A stretch of 64,000 bases of DNA from Kiloniella majae (lineage in GTDB: Bacteria; Pseudomonadota; Alphaproteobacteria; Kiloniellales; Kiloniellaceae). The notes under the pieces are model-generated. The model did not search any database, had not been told where the DNA came from, and saw only the letters and a list, made by a program, of their open reading frames with translations. A program made the translations under genes and the position numbers. Location: contig NZ_MTSZ01000003.1 in the NCBI RefSeq assembly GCF_002118315.1, forward strand, positions 1 through 64,000, given 5' to 3'. This document shows positions 26,531-35,662 of the stretch, piece after piece (positions within the stretch are counted from its first letter, which is position 1; each line of letters starts with the position of its first letter).

Positions 26531-26704
26531 GACGGACATCCGTTTGTGGCGTGCCTTTGAGCCGAGCTGCTGGAATAAGTGTAATCAGTAATACCTGTTT
26601 ATGCTTTGACGAGATGTCTTACGTATCTCTCGCAATCCAATCAGCTTAATTTAGGAACGTTGTCTTCAGTGTGTACATTGAAGATAGGGGATAGTTAGAA
26701 CGTG

Positions 26705-27493
26705 ATGAAAAAAGTTCTTTTTTGTGGGGTTGTTGCCGCTGGATTGGCAACATTTATTTCTGGGGCGCAGGCACATTTCCAGTTGATCTTTACGCCTGAA
26801 ACAATGCTTGAAAAAGGTGGGGAATTAACGCTGAAGATGCCGTTCACACACCCGGCAGAATCTGGCCATGTGATGGAAATGGGTACACCAGAAGAGTTTT
26901 ATGTTATTCGCAAGGGGAAAAAGAAAGATCTGATGGATAGCTTGAATGTTATCGAATGGACCAGCAGCGAAAATACAGGCAAGGCCTACGAAGCCTCTGT
27001 GAAATTACGCGGTCTTGGTGATAACGTTTTTGTTCTGAAGCCAACGCCATTTTATGAGGCAAGCGAAGATATTTTTATCCAGCAAATTACAAAGTCTTAT
27101 GTAAATGTCGGTGATCTGCCAACTGATTGGGCAGAACCTCAGGGGTTAAAAACAGAAATTCGTCCTCTGACAAAGCCTTATAATGTTATTTCCGGGGGAA
27201 CTTTTTCCGGGGTGGTGTTGTCCGAGGGAAAACCTGTTCCTTTTGCCGAGATCGAAATTGAATATCTCAACTATCCGGCGGATCCGGAAAACAATCGCTT
27301 TGAAAGCGAAGGCAAGATTTCTTCACCTGTTCATGCAATTTTAGCGGATGCATCCGGCACTTTCACCTTTGGTATTCCCGAAGAAGGGTTTTGGGGCTTT
27401 GCAGCTCTTGGTGTGGGGCCGGATAAAGAGCATGAAGGCAAAGAGCTTTCACAGGATGCAGTTATCTGGGTTCAGGCCAGAGATATTGATTAG
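26705..27493 (+). CDS. DUF4198 periplasmic component (NikK-like) of ECF metal importer
   Basis: A 262-residue secreted protein; ATG 26705 directly follows an in-frame GTG at 26702. The signal peptide is cleaved after GAQA to leave His-Phe-Gln. DUF4198 hallmarks: MPFTHPAESGHVMEMGTPE, VFVLKPTPFYE, GLKTEIRPLTKPYN and EEGFWGFAALGVGP. It is the first gene of a five-gene operon in the order K-M-L-Q-O. In these systems K and L are accessory extracytoplasmic components that take the place of CbiN/NikN. A metal ligand role for the mature N-terminal His is inferred. Confidence 0.88.
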   Translation: MKKVLFCGVVAAGLATFISGAQAHFQLIFTPETMLEKGGELTLKMPFTHPAESGHVMEMGTPEEFYVIRKGKKKDLMDSLNVIEWTSSENTGKAYEASVKLRGLGDNVFVLKPTPFYEASEDIFIQQITKSYVNVGDLPTDWAEPQGLKTEIRPLTKPYNVISGGTFSGVVLSEGKPVPFAEIEIEYLNYPADPENNRFESEGKISSPVHAILADASGTFTFGIPEEGFWGFAALGVGPDKEHEGKELSQDAVIWVQARDID

Positions 27494-27505
27494 GGATAAG
27501 TAACG

Positions 27506-28303
27506 ATGCACATCGTTGATGGTGCCTTATCAAATCCAGTTCTCATCGGTGGCGGTGTTATTGCCGCTGCCGGTGTGGCCTATAGCCTGAAAAAGCTGGA
27601 ACCGGAAGATTTACCCCGCGTTGGGGTCCTATCTGCTGTTTTTTTCGTGGTTTCCTTGATTCATGTGCCGCTTGGATTTTCTTCTGTTCATCTTATCTTA
27701 AACGGGCTGTTAGGTATTATTCTGGGATGGGCGGCTTTTCCTGCACTCGTCGTTGCCTTGCTGCTGCAGGCCGTTTTCTTTGGCTTTGGCGGATTGACCG
27801 TATTGGGCGTGAATGCTGTGAATATCGCTTTTCCCGCCGTAATGGTCTTCTTTATCTGTCGGTGGGGGATTACCGCTCAACAACAGAACCTAGCCAAGCT
27901 TGTGGCTGATGTGCTGTTTGCTATTTTCTTTATTCTGTCTATTTGGGCGGGTGTTTCTCTTTATGAAGCCTACCAAACCGAAGGGGCAACATGGCGTGTT
28001 TCTGTCAATAGTATCTCCTTGGCACTTTTTGCTCTGGTGATGATTTATGGTTATATCCTGTATCGCCGGAAAACCTTGTCTGTTGCCGGGTTTTGGGGGT
28101 TTTTGGGTGGATCTTTATCGATCTTCTTTACCGCTGTTATGGTTGCGATTTCGCTGGCTCTGTCCGGAGATGAATTTGCCAAGGCGGCGGAATTTGTCAT
28201 TGTGGCGCACTTCCCGGTTATGGCGGTGGAAGGCATTTTGACAGCTGCGACTATTCAATTAATTACAAAAGTTAAACCGGAGCTGATCAATGCTGTGCGG
28301 TAA
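27506..28303 (+). CDS. cbiM: ECF transporter S component CbiM/NikM (cobalt/nickel)
   Basis: A 265-residue membrane protein. The N-terminus MHIVDGALS carries the invariant Met-His-Ile-x-Asp-Gly that threads into the core and provides metal ligands in CbiM/NikM. About seven helices follow, including IHVPLGFSSVHLILNGLLGIILG and LLQAVFFGFGGLTVLGVNA. It gives the system substrate specificity. Sequence alone does not separate Co from Ni; the cobalamin riboswitch upstream favours cobalt. It starts 12 bases after the DUF4198 gene and overlaps the next gene by 14 bases. Confidence 0.93.
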   Translation: MHIVDGALSNPVLIGGGVIAAAGVAYSLKKLEPEDLPRVGVLSAVFFVVSLIHVPLGFSSVHLILNGLLGIILGWAAFPALVVALLLQAVFFGFGGLTVLGVNAVNIAFPAVMVFFICRWGITAQQQNLAKLVADVLFAIFFILSIWAGVSLYEAYQTEGATWRVSVNSISLALFALVMIYGYILYRRKTLSVAGFWGFLGGSLSIFFTAVMVAISLALSGDEFAKAAEFVIVAHFPVMAVEGILTAATIQLITKVKPELINAVR

Positions 28304-28931
28304 ATTAAGATTTGCAGCATGTATGCTTGCATCATTTCTTTTGCTTGGCCTTTATTCCAATGCATGGGCACACAAAGTTATTTCTGCGGCTTATCCAGAT
28401 GGAAATCTGATTGAAGGTGAAATCGGGTTCTCCAATGGGGATATGGCGAAAAACCTTCTTGTCGAAGTCTTTGACCCTGAAGATAACAAGCTGGGTGAAA
28501 CGACAACGGATGAAGAAGGTTTCTTTGTCTTCACAGCTACAAAAAAGGTTGATCATATTTTTCGCGCAAATTTAAGTGCGGGGCATATTGCGACGCTCAC
28601 AGTAACTGCAGACGAGCTGCCTGATAATCTCGAAGGTGGTGGTGTTGCTGAGACCTCATCGAGCCAAGAAGCTGTATCTTCTGAAGAAGATGCAGCCGTT
28701 CCGTCGAATTTATCTGATACAAATGCTCAACTCGTGGTGATTAATCAGGTTGCGTTAGAGCAGCTCGTTTCAAAAACCTCAAAAGAAGTTCGGTCTTTAC
28801 GAAAAGAGCTGGCGCAATATAAAGAAGAACGTCGCATGCAGGATATCCTGGGGGGCATAGGCTATATCCTTGGGATCTTTGGTATAGCATCTTTCCTTCT
28901 CGGTCGCTTCAAGACAACTAAGGGCGCGTAA
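28290..28931 (+). CDS. NikL-like extracytoplasmic component of ECF metal importer
   Basis: A 213-residue protein. The signal peptide ends at NAWA-HK, again leaving His at the mature N-terminus. A beta-rich carboxypeptidase-regulatory-like domain follows (GNLIEGEIGFSNGD, LVEVFDPEDNKLGETTTDEEGFFVF), then an acidic Ser-rich linker, a coiled region and a C-terminal membrane helix (IGYILGIFGIASFLLG). This matches the NikL layout. The gene overlaps cbiM by 14 bases, implying coupled translation and a shared complex. Confidence 0.82.
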   Translation: MLCGKLRFAACMLASFLLLGLYSNAWAHKVISAAYPDGNLIEGEIGFSNGDMAKNLLVEVFDPEDNKLGETTTDEEGFFVFTATKKVDHIFRANLSAGHIATLTVTADELPDNLEGGGVAETSSSQEAVSSEEDAAVPSNLSDTNAQLVVINQVALEQLVSKTSKEVRSLRKELAQYKEERRMQDILGGIGYILGIFGIASFLLGRFKTTKGA

Positions 28932-28932
28932 C

Positions 28933-29718
28933 ATGACACAGGTTTTGGGCGAAGTTTCGCAATCCTGGACTGTTAAGAATGATCAGAGCAGATCTGAAGC
29001 ATTTTTGAAGAGTCTGGACCCACGCGTTCGCCTTGTTTCCTGTGTATCCTTTGCGTTTCTTATTTCAGCAATGCACGATTTGGGTGCCCTTACCCTTGCA
29101 CTTGGTATCGGGTTGGGGCTTTCTCTATCATCACGCTTGCCGCTATGGACAACAATCCGCAAGGTTATTGTTGTCGACTCATTCATTGTTGTTTTGATGC
29201 TGACACTCCCCTTTACGATGCCAGGGGAAACCCTTTTCTCTGTCTGGGGATGGGATGCCAGCAAAGAAGGCCTCTATCGCGCAGCAGAGGTTGGGCTCAA
29301 AGCCAATGCGATCTTGTTTTCCCTGATGGGATTAGTTGGCATTATGGAACCATCTGTCCTGGGGCATGCACTCTATCGCCTTAAAGTGCCAGCAAAGCTG
29401 GTACATCTTTTCCTTTTTACGGTGCGTTACATCGATGTGTTCTACAAAGAATACAAAACGATGCGTATGGCGATGAAAGCCCGTGGCTTTGTTCCCCGGA
29501 CGAATATCCATACACTCAGATCCATTGGATATTTGATCGGTATGATGTTGGTCCGAAGCCTTGAGAGATCGGATCGTATTATGGAAGCAATGAAATGTCG
29601 GGGCTTCGACGGACGGTTCCATATTCTTAATAATATGAAGATAGAAACACGCGACCGTATTTTTGCCGGTTGTGCGGCGGCGGTTATTTTGAGCCTGATG
29701 GCTGTGGAGTATTTTTGA
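28933..29718 (+). CDS. cbiQ: ECF transporter transmembrane T component CbiQ
   Basis: A 261-residue membrane protein with about five helices. The two cytoplasmic coupling motifs are present: MRMAMKARGF and IMEAMKCRGF, each with the Arg-Gly that contacts the ATPase. It follows the NikL-like gene by one base and its stop overlaps the cbiO start (TGATG). It joins the S component CbiM to the ATPase CbiO. Confidence 0.93.
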   Translation: MTQVLGEVSQSWTVKNDQSRSEAFLKSLDPRVRLVSCVSFAFLISAMHDLGALTLALGIGLGLSLSSRLPLWTTIRKVIVVDSFIVVLMLTLPFTMPGETLFSVWGWDASKEGLYRAAEVGLKANAILFSLMGLVGIMEPSVLGHALYRLKVPAKLVHLFLFTVRYIDVFYKEYKTMRMAMKARGFVPRTNIHTLRSIGYLIGMMLVRSLERSDRIMEAMKCRGFDGRFHILNNMKIETRDRIFAGCAAAVILSLMAVEYF

Positions 29719-30377
29719 TGGCGTCGCTAATTTCGCTACGTGGTCTGCATTTTTCCTATGCAAGTGGATTGGATGTCCTCAAGGGAGTGGATTTTGAACT
29801 CAATGCAGGGGATCGTGTGGCCTTAACAGGTAGTAATGGCGCTGGTAAGAGCACCCTCCTTCGCTTGATAAATGGTTTGGAAACTCCCAATAGTGGTGAA
29901 ATTCATGCTTTTGGTGCGGTAAGGCGACAAGAAAAAGATTTCCGTGATGTCCGGGTGCGTGCCGGACTGGTTTTCCAAGATCCCGATGATCAGCTTTTCT
30001 GCCCAACGGTTGCCGAAGATCTTGCCTTTGGTCCCTTGAATTTGGGGAAATCATCCGAAGAAGTCGGCGAGATCGTTGGGCGCACACTGGAACTTTTGAG
30101 GCTGGAACATCTGGCGGATAGAATTACGCACAAGCTGTCTGGTGGTCAAAAGCGTCTTGTTGCCCTAGCAACTGTTATGGCCTTGGAGCCTGAAGTTCTT
30201 TTGCTAGATGAGCCGACAAATGATTTGGATAGGGATACGAAACAGCATTTGATCTCGCTTCTGACAGAGCTTCCACAAGCCATGATCATTGTGTCGCACA
30301 ACCATCATTTCCTGAACAGGGTTGCGACCCGGCAGGTTGAACTTTCAGATGGTGTTCTTATGGAACAGGCGGCCTGA
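29718..30377 (+). CDS. cbiO: ECF transporter ATPase CbiO
   Basis: A 219-residue ABC ATPase from ATG 29718, which overlaps the cbiQ stop; a start at 29670 would add residues with no family match. Walker A is GSNGAGKSTLL, Q-loop VFQDPDDQLF, signature LSGGQ, Walker B VLLLDEPTNDLD, and a switch His in IVSHNHHF. It powers metal uptake. It is shorter than typical 270-residue CbiO chains because it lacks the extra C-terminal segment. It is the last gene of the operon; the next 267 bases hold no gene and only weak inverted repeats (TTACTGCC 30395-30402 with GGCAGTAA 30449-30456). Confidence 0.93.
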   Translation: MASLISLRGLHFSYASGLDVLKGVDFELNAGDRVALTGSNGAGKSTLLRLINGLETPNSGEIHAFGAVRRQEKDFRDVRVRAGLVFQDPDDQLFCPTVAEDLAFGPLNLGKSSEEVGEIVGRTLELLRLEHLADRITHKLSGGQKRLVALATVMALEPEVLLLDEPTNDLDRDTKQHLISLLTELPQAMIIVSHNHHFLNRVATRQVELSDGVLMEQAA

Positions 30378-30644
30378 TTATCTCGGTTTACCAATTACTG
30401 CCATAATTATACCTACTCCTTGTCATTATTGATTGCTATCTTCTGGTAGGCAGTAAAAGTCGTGTGAAAAATAGTCTTATTTTAATGCGGCTTGATCTTA
30501 TCAGTTGATATCTTGTAGTGCTGGATTTTTGGGTAATAAAAAAATCGTTAGTGACGCAAGGTTATAATTAACTTTTAACTAGTTATGTCGTAGGATAAGA
30601 AAAGCTTCCCAGCGACTAATCTGTTATAAGAGAAAGGCAGTCGG

Positions 30645-31820
30645 TTGTTTTCGACGTCCTCAGAGTACCGTTCCTTTTTAAAGAACTTTCAAAAATTCGT
30701 TTTTGTCGCTTTCACTTTATGTTTATCCATCTTCTCGAGTATAAGTTTTGCTCAAGATACACCTGTATTTCGAATAGGAACCGGGGCCACCATTGGAAAT
30801 TATTTTCCATTGGGAGGTATTATTGCCAGTTCTATTAGCAAACCTGTTGGATCCCGAGCATGTGAAAAAGGCGGTAGCTGTGGTGTTGATGGCCTTTTGT
30901 CCGTCAGTGTCTCGACACAGGGATCTGTCTCTAATGTCATTGGTATCTCGAATGGCACGCTTGAAGGGGGTTTTGCACAAGCTGATGTCGTCTTCTGGGC
31001 ACTTCGGGGCGAACATGTTTTTCGGACACGCGGGGCGATTGGCAACCTGCGAAGTGTTGCTAATCTTTACCCGGAAGCAATGCATCTTGTTGTTGGTATC
31101 AACAGTGGTATTCGTACGCTCGAAGATCTTGCTGAGAAAAAGATCTCTATCGGACCAGCTGGGTCCGGTACAAATGCTGCGGCTCAGTTGTTGCTGGAAA
31201 CCCGGGGTGTCAGAGTTCCGAAGGACAATATGTTCACCTTGTCTGATAGCGAATCATACGAAGCAATAACAAGCGGTGAAATTGACGCTTTCTTTATTAT
31301 TGCGGGTACACCAGCCCGGTTGGTGACGGTTCTGACTGAACGACACAAGGCAAGGCTTCTCTCCCTCAGTAAAACAGATGTAGAAATTTTGGAAGAAATC
31401 TATCCTTTCTTTTCCGGTGGGACGATTGGCGTGGGAACCTATAAGAATACATCTGATACTTTGGCATTGATGGTTCCGGCGCAGTTTTTGGTGCGTGAGG
31501 ATTTGGATGCAGATTTGATTTATGGGATAACCAAAGCATTATGGCATGAATCAACCGCTGCAAACCTTGCTAAAGGCCATTCGCTGGGACGTTTCATTAC
31601 CAAAGAAACTGCATTGGATGGATTGATCCTGCCTTTGCATCCGGGGGCAAAAAGATTTTATCAAGAAATAGGTATGATCCCGGAAGAGGAAGAAACCTTT
31701 GAAGATGAAATTTTAGATGAAGAGTCGGAGGGGGCTGTCGAAGATAATCAGGCAGTGGATATCAACGGTACATCAACAGGTAATGAGCTAGTCGATAATG
31801 AAGAGGCCGTTGACGAATAA
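30645..31820 (+). CDS. TAXI-family TRAP solute-binding protein with acidic C-terminal tail
   Basis: A 391-residue secreted protein from TTG 30645 (AAAGG upstream); the signal peptide ends SISFA-QD. The TAXI domain is clear: FRIGTGATIGNYFPLGG, SNGTLEGGFAQADVVFWAL, KKISIGPAGSGTNAAAQLLL and GEIDAFFIIAGTPA. TRAP binding proteins deliver substrates such as dicarboxylates or amino acids to a DctQM-type permease, but no permease gene is adjacent. The last ~45 residues are an unusual Glu/Asp-rich tail (EEEETFEDEILDEESEG). Substrate unknown. Confidence 0.88.
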   Translation: MFSTSSEYRSFLKNFQKFVFVAFTLCLSIFSSISFAQDTPVFRIGTGATIGNYFPLGGIIASSISKPVGSRACEKGGSCGVDGLLSVSVSTQGSVSNVIGISNGTLEGGFAQADVVFWALRGEHVFRTRGAIGNLRSVANLYPEAMHLVVGINSGIRTLEDLAEKKISIGPAGSGTNAAAQLLLETRGVRVPKDNMFTLSDSESYEAITSGEIDAFFIIAGTPARLVTVLTERHKARLLSLSKTDVEILEEIYPFFSGGTIGVGTYKNTSDTLALMVPAQFLVREDLDADLIYGITKALWHESTAANLAKGHSLGRFITKETALDGLILPLHPGAKRFYQEIGMIPEEEETFEDEILDEESEGAVEDNQAVDINGTSTGNELVDNEEAVDE

Positions 31821-32070
31821 CTCATATCAGCAGCTTTTGTTTCTGAGCTAATCAAGAAACTCTGGACCCAAACAGTTCTAATTTGGTTACGTCGATTAAG
31901 CCTTCGGGATTTTTCAAGAATTTTGTCACAGATTTATAGCGTCTCGATTATCATGCCTTGAGGGGTAAAAAAAACTGTGCACTCACCCCATCTGACTGTA
32001 ATATCTACGGCATTCTTTTCTATGTGAGCGTCATCTTGCTACTCACTATCCGGTAATTTATAGGTAAAAT

Positions 32071-33450
32071 ATGAGTTTTCAGCTGACTGATTCTGCATCA
32101 AAGCAGACTATTCCTTTAGTATTTTTGAATAAAAAGAAATTTGACGAACAACGCCAAGATGGTGTCGACGGAACATCGTGGATGGCGGCCAATGGATTTA
32201 AGGCAGATGAAGGGGCCGTTTGTTCTCTTCCAGATCAAAAGGGTGATATCAAAGCTGTTGTCGTCGGACTTGGGGATCGTGATGTTCCCGGCATCTGGAC
32301 GGTCGCAGGTTTGAACCATAACCTGCCGGAAGGCAGCTATTGTCTTAAAGATGATCTTCCTGCCGATATTGCAACAGAGGTTGCGTTGGGCTGGGCGATC
32401 GGGACGTACCAATTCACGCGCTATAAAGAGAGCAATAAAATCCTGTCGACACTGGTTTGGCCAAAGGGGGCGGATCAGACGCAGGTTAATGCCCTTGCCA
32501 GTGGTGTCCATCTGACACGGGATCTTATCAACACACCGAGTAACGATATGGGGCCGGAAGAGCTTGCTACAGCAGCATCTCAACTGGCTGGTGAGTACGA
32601 AGCTGATTGTAATGTTATTGTTGGTGACAACCTCATAGAGGCAAATTACCCGGCGATTTACGAAGTCGGTAAAGCTTCTGTGCGGGCGCCTCGGTTGATT
32701 GATTTCAGATGGGGGGATACAGGACCCAAGGTGACATTGGTGGGTAAAGGCGTTTGCTTTGATACCGGTGGTCTGGATCTGAAATCGCCCGCTGGTATGC
32801 TGTTAATGAAAAAGGACATGGGCGGTGCCGCACATGTGTTGGGGATTGCCGCAGCTATCATGCAAAGTGATCTGCGGTGCCAGTTACGTGTTCTTATTCC
32901 TGCTGTTGAAAATGCTGTTGCGGGGAATGCTTTCAGACCATCTGACATCATTAAAACACGGAAAGGTCTAACTGTTGAGGTCGGGAACACCGATGCCGAG
33001 GGGCGTTTGGTTCTATGTGATGCTCTTGCTGAAGCAAGTCGTGCCAAGCCAGATCTGATTATTGATTTTGCCACCTTAACAGGTGCGGCGCGAGTGGCGC
33101 TGGGCACTGATCTACCCGCGATGTTCTGTAACGATGATGCGACCGCAGAAAAGCTACGCCAGCATTCTGTCGAGACTGGGGATGAAGTTTGGCGTATGCC
33201 GTTGCATCAACCTTACCGTAAAATGCTGGATAGCAAGATTGCTGATCTGAACAATGTTGCCACAGGTCCCTACGCAGGTGCGATTACGGCGGCTTTGTAT
33301 CTGCAGGAATTTGTTGAGAAAGATATTCCGTGGGCACACTTTGATGTCATGGCCTATAACAATGCATCCTCACCCGGCAAGCCGGAAGGTGGAGAAGCTC
33401 TTGGTCTGAGAGCTGTTTATGCCATGATCAAAGAAATGGTTGGGAAATAA
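32071..33450 (+). CDS. leucyl aminopeptidase family (M17) protein
   Basis: A 459-residue cytosolic metallopeptidase. The M17 catalytic half has GKGVCFDTGGLDLK, LLMKKDMGGAAHV and the signature NTDAEGRLVL, with the Lys, Asp and Glu ligands for two metals and the catalytic Arg. The N-terminal domain is shorter than in PepA, resembling the PepB-like alphaproteobacterial form. It removes N-terminal residues during peptide turnover. It stands alone. The 250 bases upstream (31821-32070) hold no gene and no clear signal. Confidence 0.93.
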   Translation: MSFQLTDSASKQTIPLVFLNKKKFDEQRQDGVDGTSWMAANGFKADEGAVCSLPDQKGDIKAVVVGLGDRDVPGIWTVAGLNHNLPEGSYCLKDDLPADIATEVALGWAIGTYQFTRYKESNKILSTLVWPKGADQTQVNALASGVHLTRDLINTPSNDMGPEELATAASQLAGEYEADCNVIVGDNLIEANYPAIYEVGKASVRAPRLIDFRWGDTGPKVTLVGKGVCFDTGGLDLKSPAGMLLMKKDMGGAAHVLGIAAAIMQSDLRCQLRVLIPAVENAVAGNAFRPSDIIKTRKGLTVEVGNTDAEGRLVLCDALAEASRAKPDLIIDFATLTGAARVALGTDLPAMFCNDDATAEKLRQHSVETGDEVWRMPLHQPYRKMLDSKIADLNNVATGPYAGAITAALYLQEFVEKDIPWAHFDVMAYNNASSPGKPEGGEALGLRAVYAMIKEMVGK

Positions 33451-33591
33451 ATCACGAATGGCACAGATACTTTTTTGCATCTCTTTTATGCACTTCTGGG
33501 TTGCTTATTGAGATTGGGAAAATTCTCTTATTTTGTGCTAATGTTCTTTTGAATTTGGTTTTAATAACTGTCTTACAGATGGAGTATGACA

Positions 33592-34038
33592 ATGTTCAAT
33601 AAAATCCTTTGTGCGGTTGATGGTTCCGAGCACAGCATGCGTGCTGTCTCAAAAGCTGCAGCCCTGGCCCTTAAGTTCGAAGGCGAGCTTGTTTTCCTAA
33701 CAGTTGCAAAGGCTGTGAAAATGAATGAAGGGCTGCGTCGCTTTATGGAGGTTGAGCATGTGTCTGGTCAGGACGCGCAATATGTTCTTGATTCCTTTAG
33801 TCAGGAAGTCCTTAGCGAAGCAAAGGAAATTGCGAAAAAGGTTGGGGTGGAGAACATCAAGACCGAAGTCAAAGTTGGCCCGCCTGCCCGAACGATTGTT
33901 GAGTTTGCCGATAAGAATAAAATTGATGCGATTGTGATGGGAAGCCGTGGGCACGGAGATCTTGAATCTCTTCTTCTCGGATCTGTGTCTCATAAAGTTG
34001 CAAGTTTGAGTAAAGTGACCTGCGTTACTGTTCGGTAA
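33592..34038 (+). CDS. universal stress protein (UspA family)
   Basis: A 148-residue protein with a single Usp domain: FNKILCAVDGSEHSMRAV at the N-terminus and the ATP-binding signature GSRGHGDLESLLLGSVSHKV near the C-terminus (G2xG9xGS/T pattern), which marks the nucleotide-binding branch. ATG 33592 is preferred to 33586 because GGAG then has normal spacing. It is upstream of a small MarR gene in the same direction, 50 bases apart. Confidence 0.92.
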   Translation: MFNKILCAVDGSEHSMRAVSKAAALALKFEGELVFLTVAKAVKMNEGLRRFMEVEHVSGQDAQYVLDSFSQEVLSEAKEIAKKVGVENIKTEVKVGPPARTIVEFADKNKIDAIVMGSRGHGDLESLLLGSVSHKVASLSKVTCVTVR

Positions 34039-34088
34039 GGTAGCTTTCATAGAAGCTTTTTGCAGGAATGTCTTGAGTTCGATCAGGA

Positions 34089-34472
34089 TTGTGTTCTAGA
34101 ATCATTGCGATTGCGGAACGTTTGGGAACGATCGTGGACATACCAGCGAAACAGGCTTTAGAATTATGGCGAGGCGTAATGGTCACAGCTCTGCAAAAGG
34201 GGCTACCGGACCTGACGTCTCGCCAATTTACTTTATTGCTCCATGTCTATCTCAAAGATCAGGCGCATACAGTCCGCGGCTTGGCCGAAGAGCTCAATAT
34301 GTCAAAACCGGCCGTAACGCGCGCTTTGGATCGTTTGGGGAAATATGATTTTGTTCGCCGTAAAACAGATGAGAATGATCGGCGGTCAATTCTTGTTCAG
34401 CGGACGATCAAAGGATCTGTTTATCTACGCGAGTTTGGCGATATGGTCGAAGATTACGCAGAAGAAGTTTAA
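34089..34472 (+). CDS. MarR-family regulator
   Basis: About 127 residues; start uncertain (TTG 34089, or GTG 34134 which would give 112 residues). The winged helix is clear: LTSRQFTLLLHVYLKDQAHTVRGLAEELNMSKPAVTRALDRL, followed by the wing RRKTDENDRRSILVQRT. It is short for the family (usually ~140-150) with an abbreviated C-terminal dimer helix. Targets are unknown; the neighbouring stress protein gene is one candidate. Confidence 0.85.
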   Translation: MCSRIIAIAERLGTIVDIPAKQALELWRGVMVTALQKGLPDLTSRQFTLLLHVYLKDQAHTVRGLAEELNMSKPAVTRALDRLGKYDFVRRKTDENDRRSILVQRTIKGSVYLREFGDMVEDYAEEV

Positions 34473-34574
34473 GTCTTACGAAGTTTGAGTTTGGGAAGTC
34501 TGGACTTAGAACATTTAAACAGAGATTTTCCGGTGACTCAAAACGATGTACTCGAAGATCGGGCATAACTAGAT

Positions 34575-35504
34575 TTAATATCCTCGTTTCATATCCACAA
34601 CGTTCAATAAATCTTCCCCGCTTTCAAAGCGCCGGATACCGTCAGCGACATTTCGTGCGCTAGAGCTTGGATGTGTCGTGCTGGCGGCATGGGGTGTGAT
34701 GGTGATTTTAGGGTGTTCCCAAAAGGGGTGATTTTTATCCAGTGGTTCTGATTTGAACACATCGAGAGTTGCTTCTGACAGATGGTCTGAATCCAGTGCT
34801 TCTATCAAGTCTTCTTCCACTAGATGACCGCCTCTTGCTGCGTTTATAACGCTCGCTTCTTTGGGGAGCATGGCAAAAAGATCTTTATTGAGGATATCTT
34901 CTGTTTCGTCCGTAAGAGGCAACAAGCAAACCAATATTTCGGTTGTTTTTAGGAAGTCTTCAAGTTGTTCTGCCCCAGCATAGGTTTTTATCCCCGGCCG
35001 TTCACGGTGTGTCCTGCTCCATCCTGCGACGTCAAAGCCGAGATAACTGAGCTTTCCTGCTACATCTGATCCCAAGACGCCCATGCCCATAATGCCAACC
35101 CGTCTATCCCAGGTTACAGGTGGTTCATGTAACGTCCACTCTTTACGGTTTTGCTGTTCACGATACAGCCGCATGCTTTTGTGGTGATTGAGAACAGTCA
35201 TGACGACGTACTCTGTCATGCCCGACGTCAAAGACGAATCAACCATCCGCACAACGGGGACGTTTACCGGTAAATCCGGATCCGAGGCGAGATGATCAAT
35301 GCCGGCCCCCAGCGAGAAAATAACTTTCAGATTGGGAAGAGTTTTGAGCAGCCCTGCGGGGGGGCGCCAGACAAGGGCGTATTCAATATCTTCTTTATTT
35401 CCAATTTCTGACAACAGACGCATATCAAGATCTGGAATTTCAGCGAGTAGATACTTACGCCATAAGTCCAGCCTGTCTGTCTCGGAAATAAAAAGCAGTG
35501 CCAT
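34575..35504 (-). CDS. ghrA: glyoxylate/hydroxypyruvate reductase A-like 2-hydroxyacid dehydrogenase
   Basis: A 309-residue NAD(P)-dependent dehydrogenase of the GhrA branch. The nucleotide fold has VGIMGMGVLGSDVA, the substrate Arg is in INAARGGHLVEED, and the catalytic His in ITPHAAS. The N-terminal LVWRPPAGLLKTLPNLKVIFSLGAGIDHL is typical of GhrA. It reduces glyoxylate or hydroxypyruvate. ATG 35504 follows AGAGGC. It stands apart from its neighbours; 160 bases toward the yejF-like stop contain a small hairpin (35606-35628) without a U tract. Confidence 0.88.
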   Translation of the reverse strand: MALLFISETDRLDLWRKYLLAEIPDLDMRLLSEIGNKEDIEYALVWRPPAGLLKTLPNLKVIFSLGAGIDHLASDPDLPVNVPVVRMVDSSLTSGMTEYVVMTVLNHHKSMRLYREQQNRKEWTLHEPPVTWDRRVGIMGMGVLGSDVAGKLSYLGFDVAGWSRTHRERPGIKTYAGAEQLEDFLKTTEILVCLLPLTDETEDILNKDLFAMLPKEASVINAARGGHLVEEDLIEALDSDHLSEATLDVFKSEPLDKNHPFWEHPKITITPHAASTTHPSSSARNVADGIRRFESGEDLLNVVDMKRGY

Positions 35505-35662
35505 TAAAAGCCTCTAATAATCAGTCTGTTGAATAGACAGTGTAGGGGATGGGGGAAAGGGATGGCAATCCGGCAACAAAAGTTTTTTATTTCGCAGGGG
35601 GTTATCTCCAGAAAATATCTCTCTGGAGTCCTGTGAAACTTTATCGTGACGTAGAGTGTTTT

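Noticed and set aside
34060-34100. GTTCGATC resembling a tRNA T-loop
   Set aside because: No acceptor, D or anticodon arms can be formed around it.
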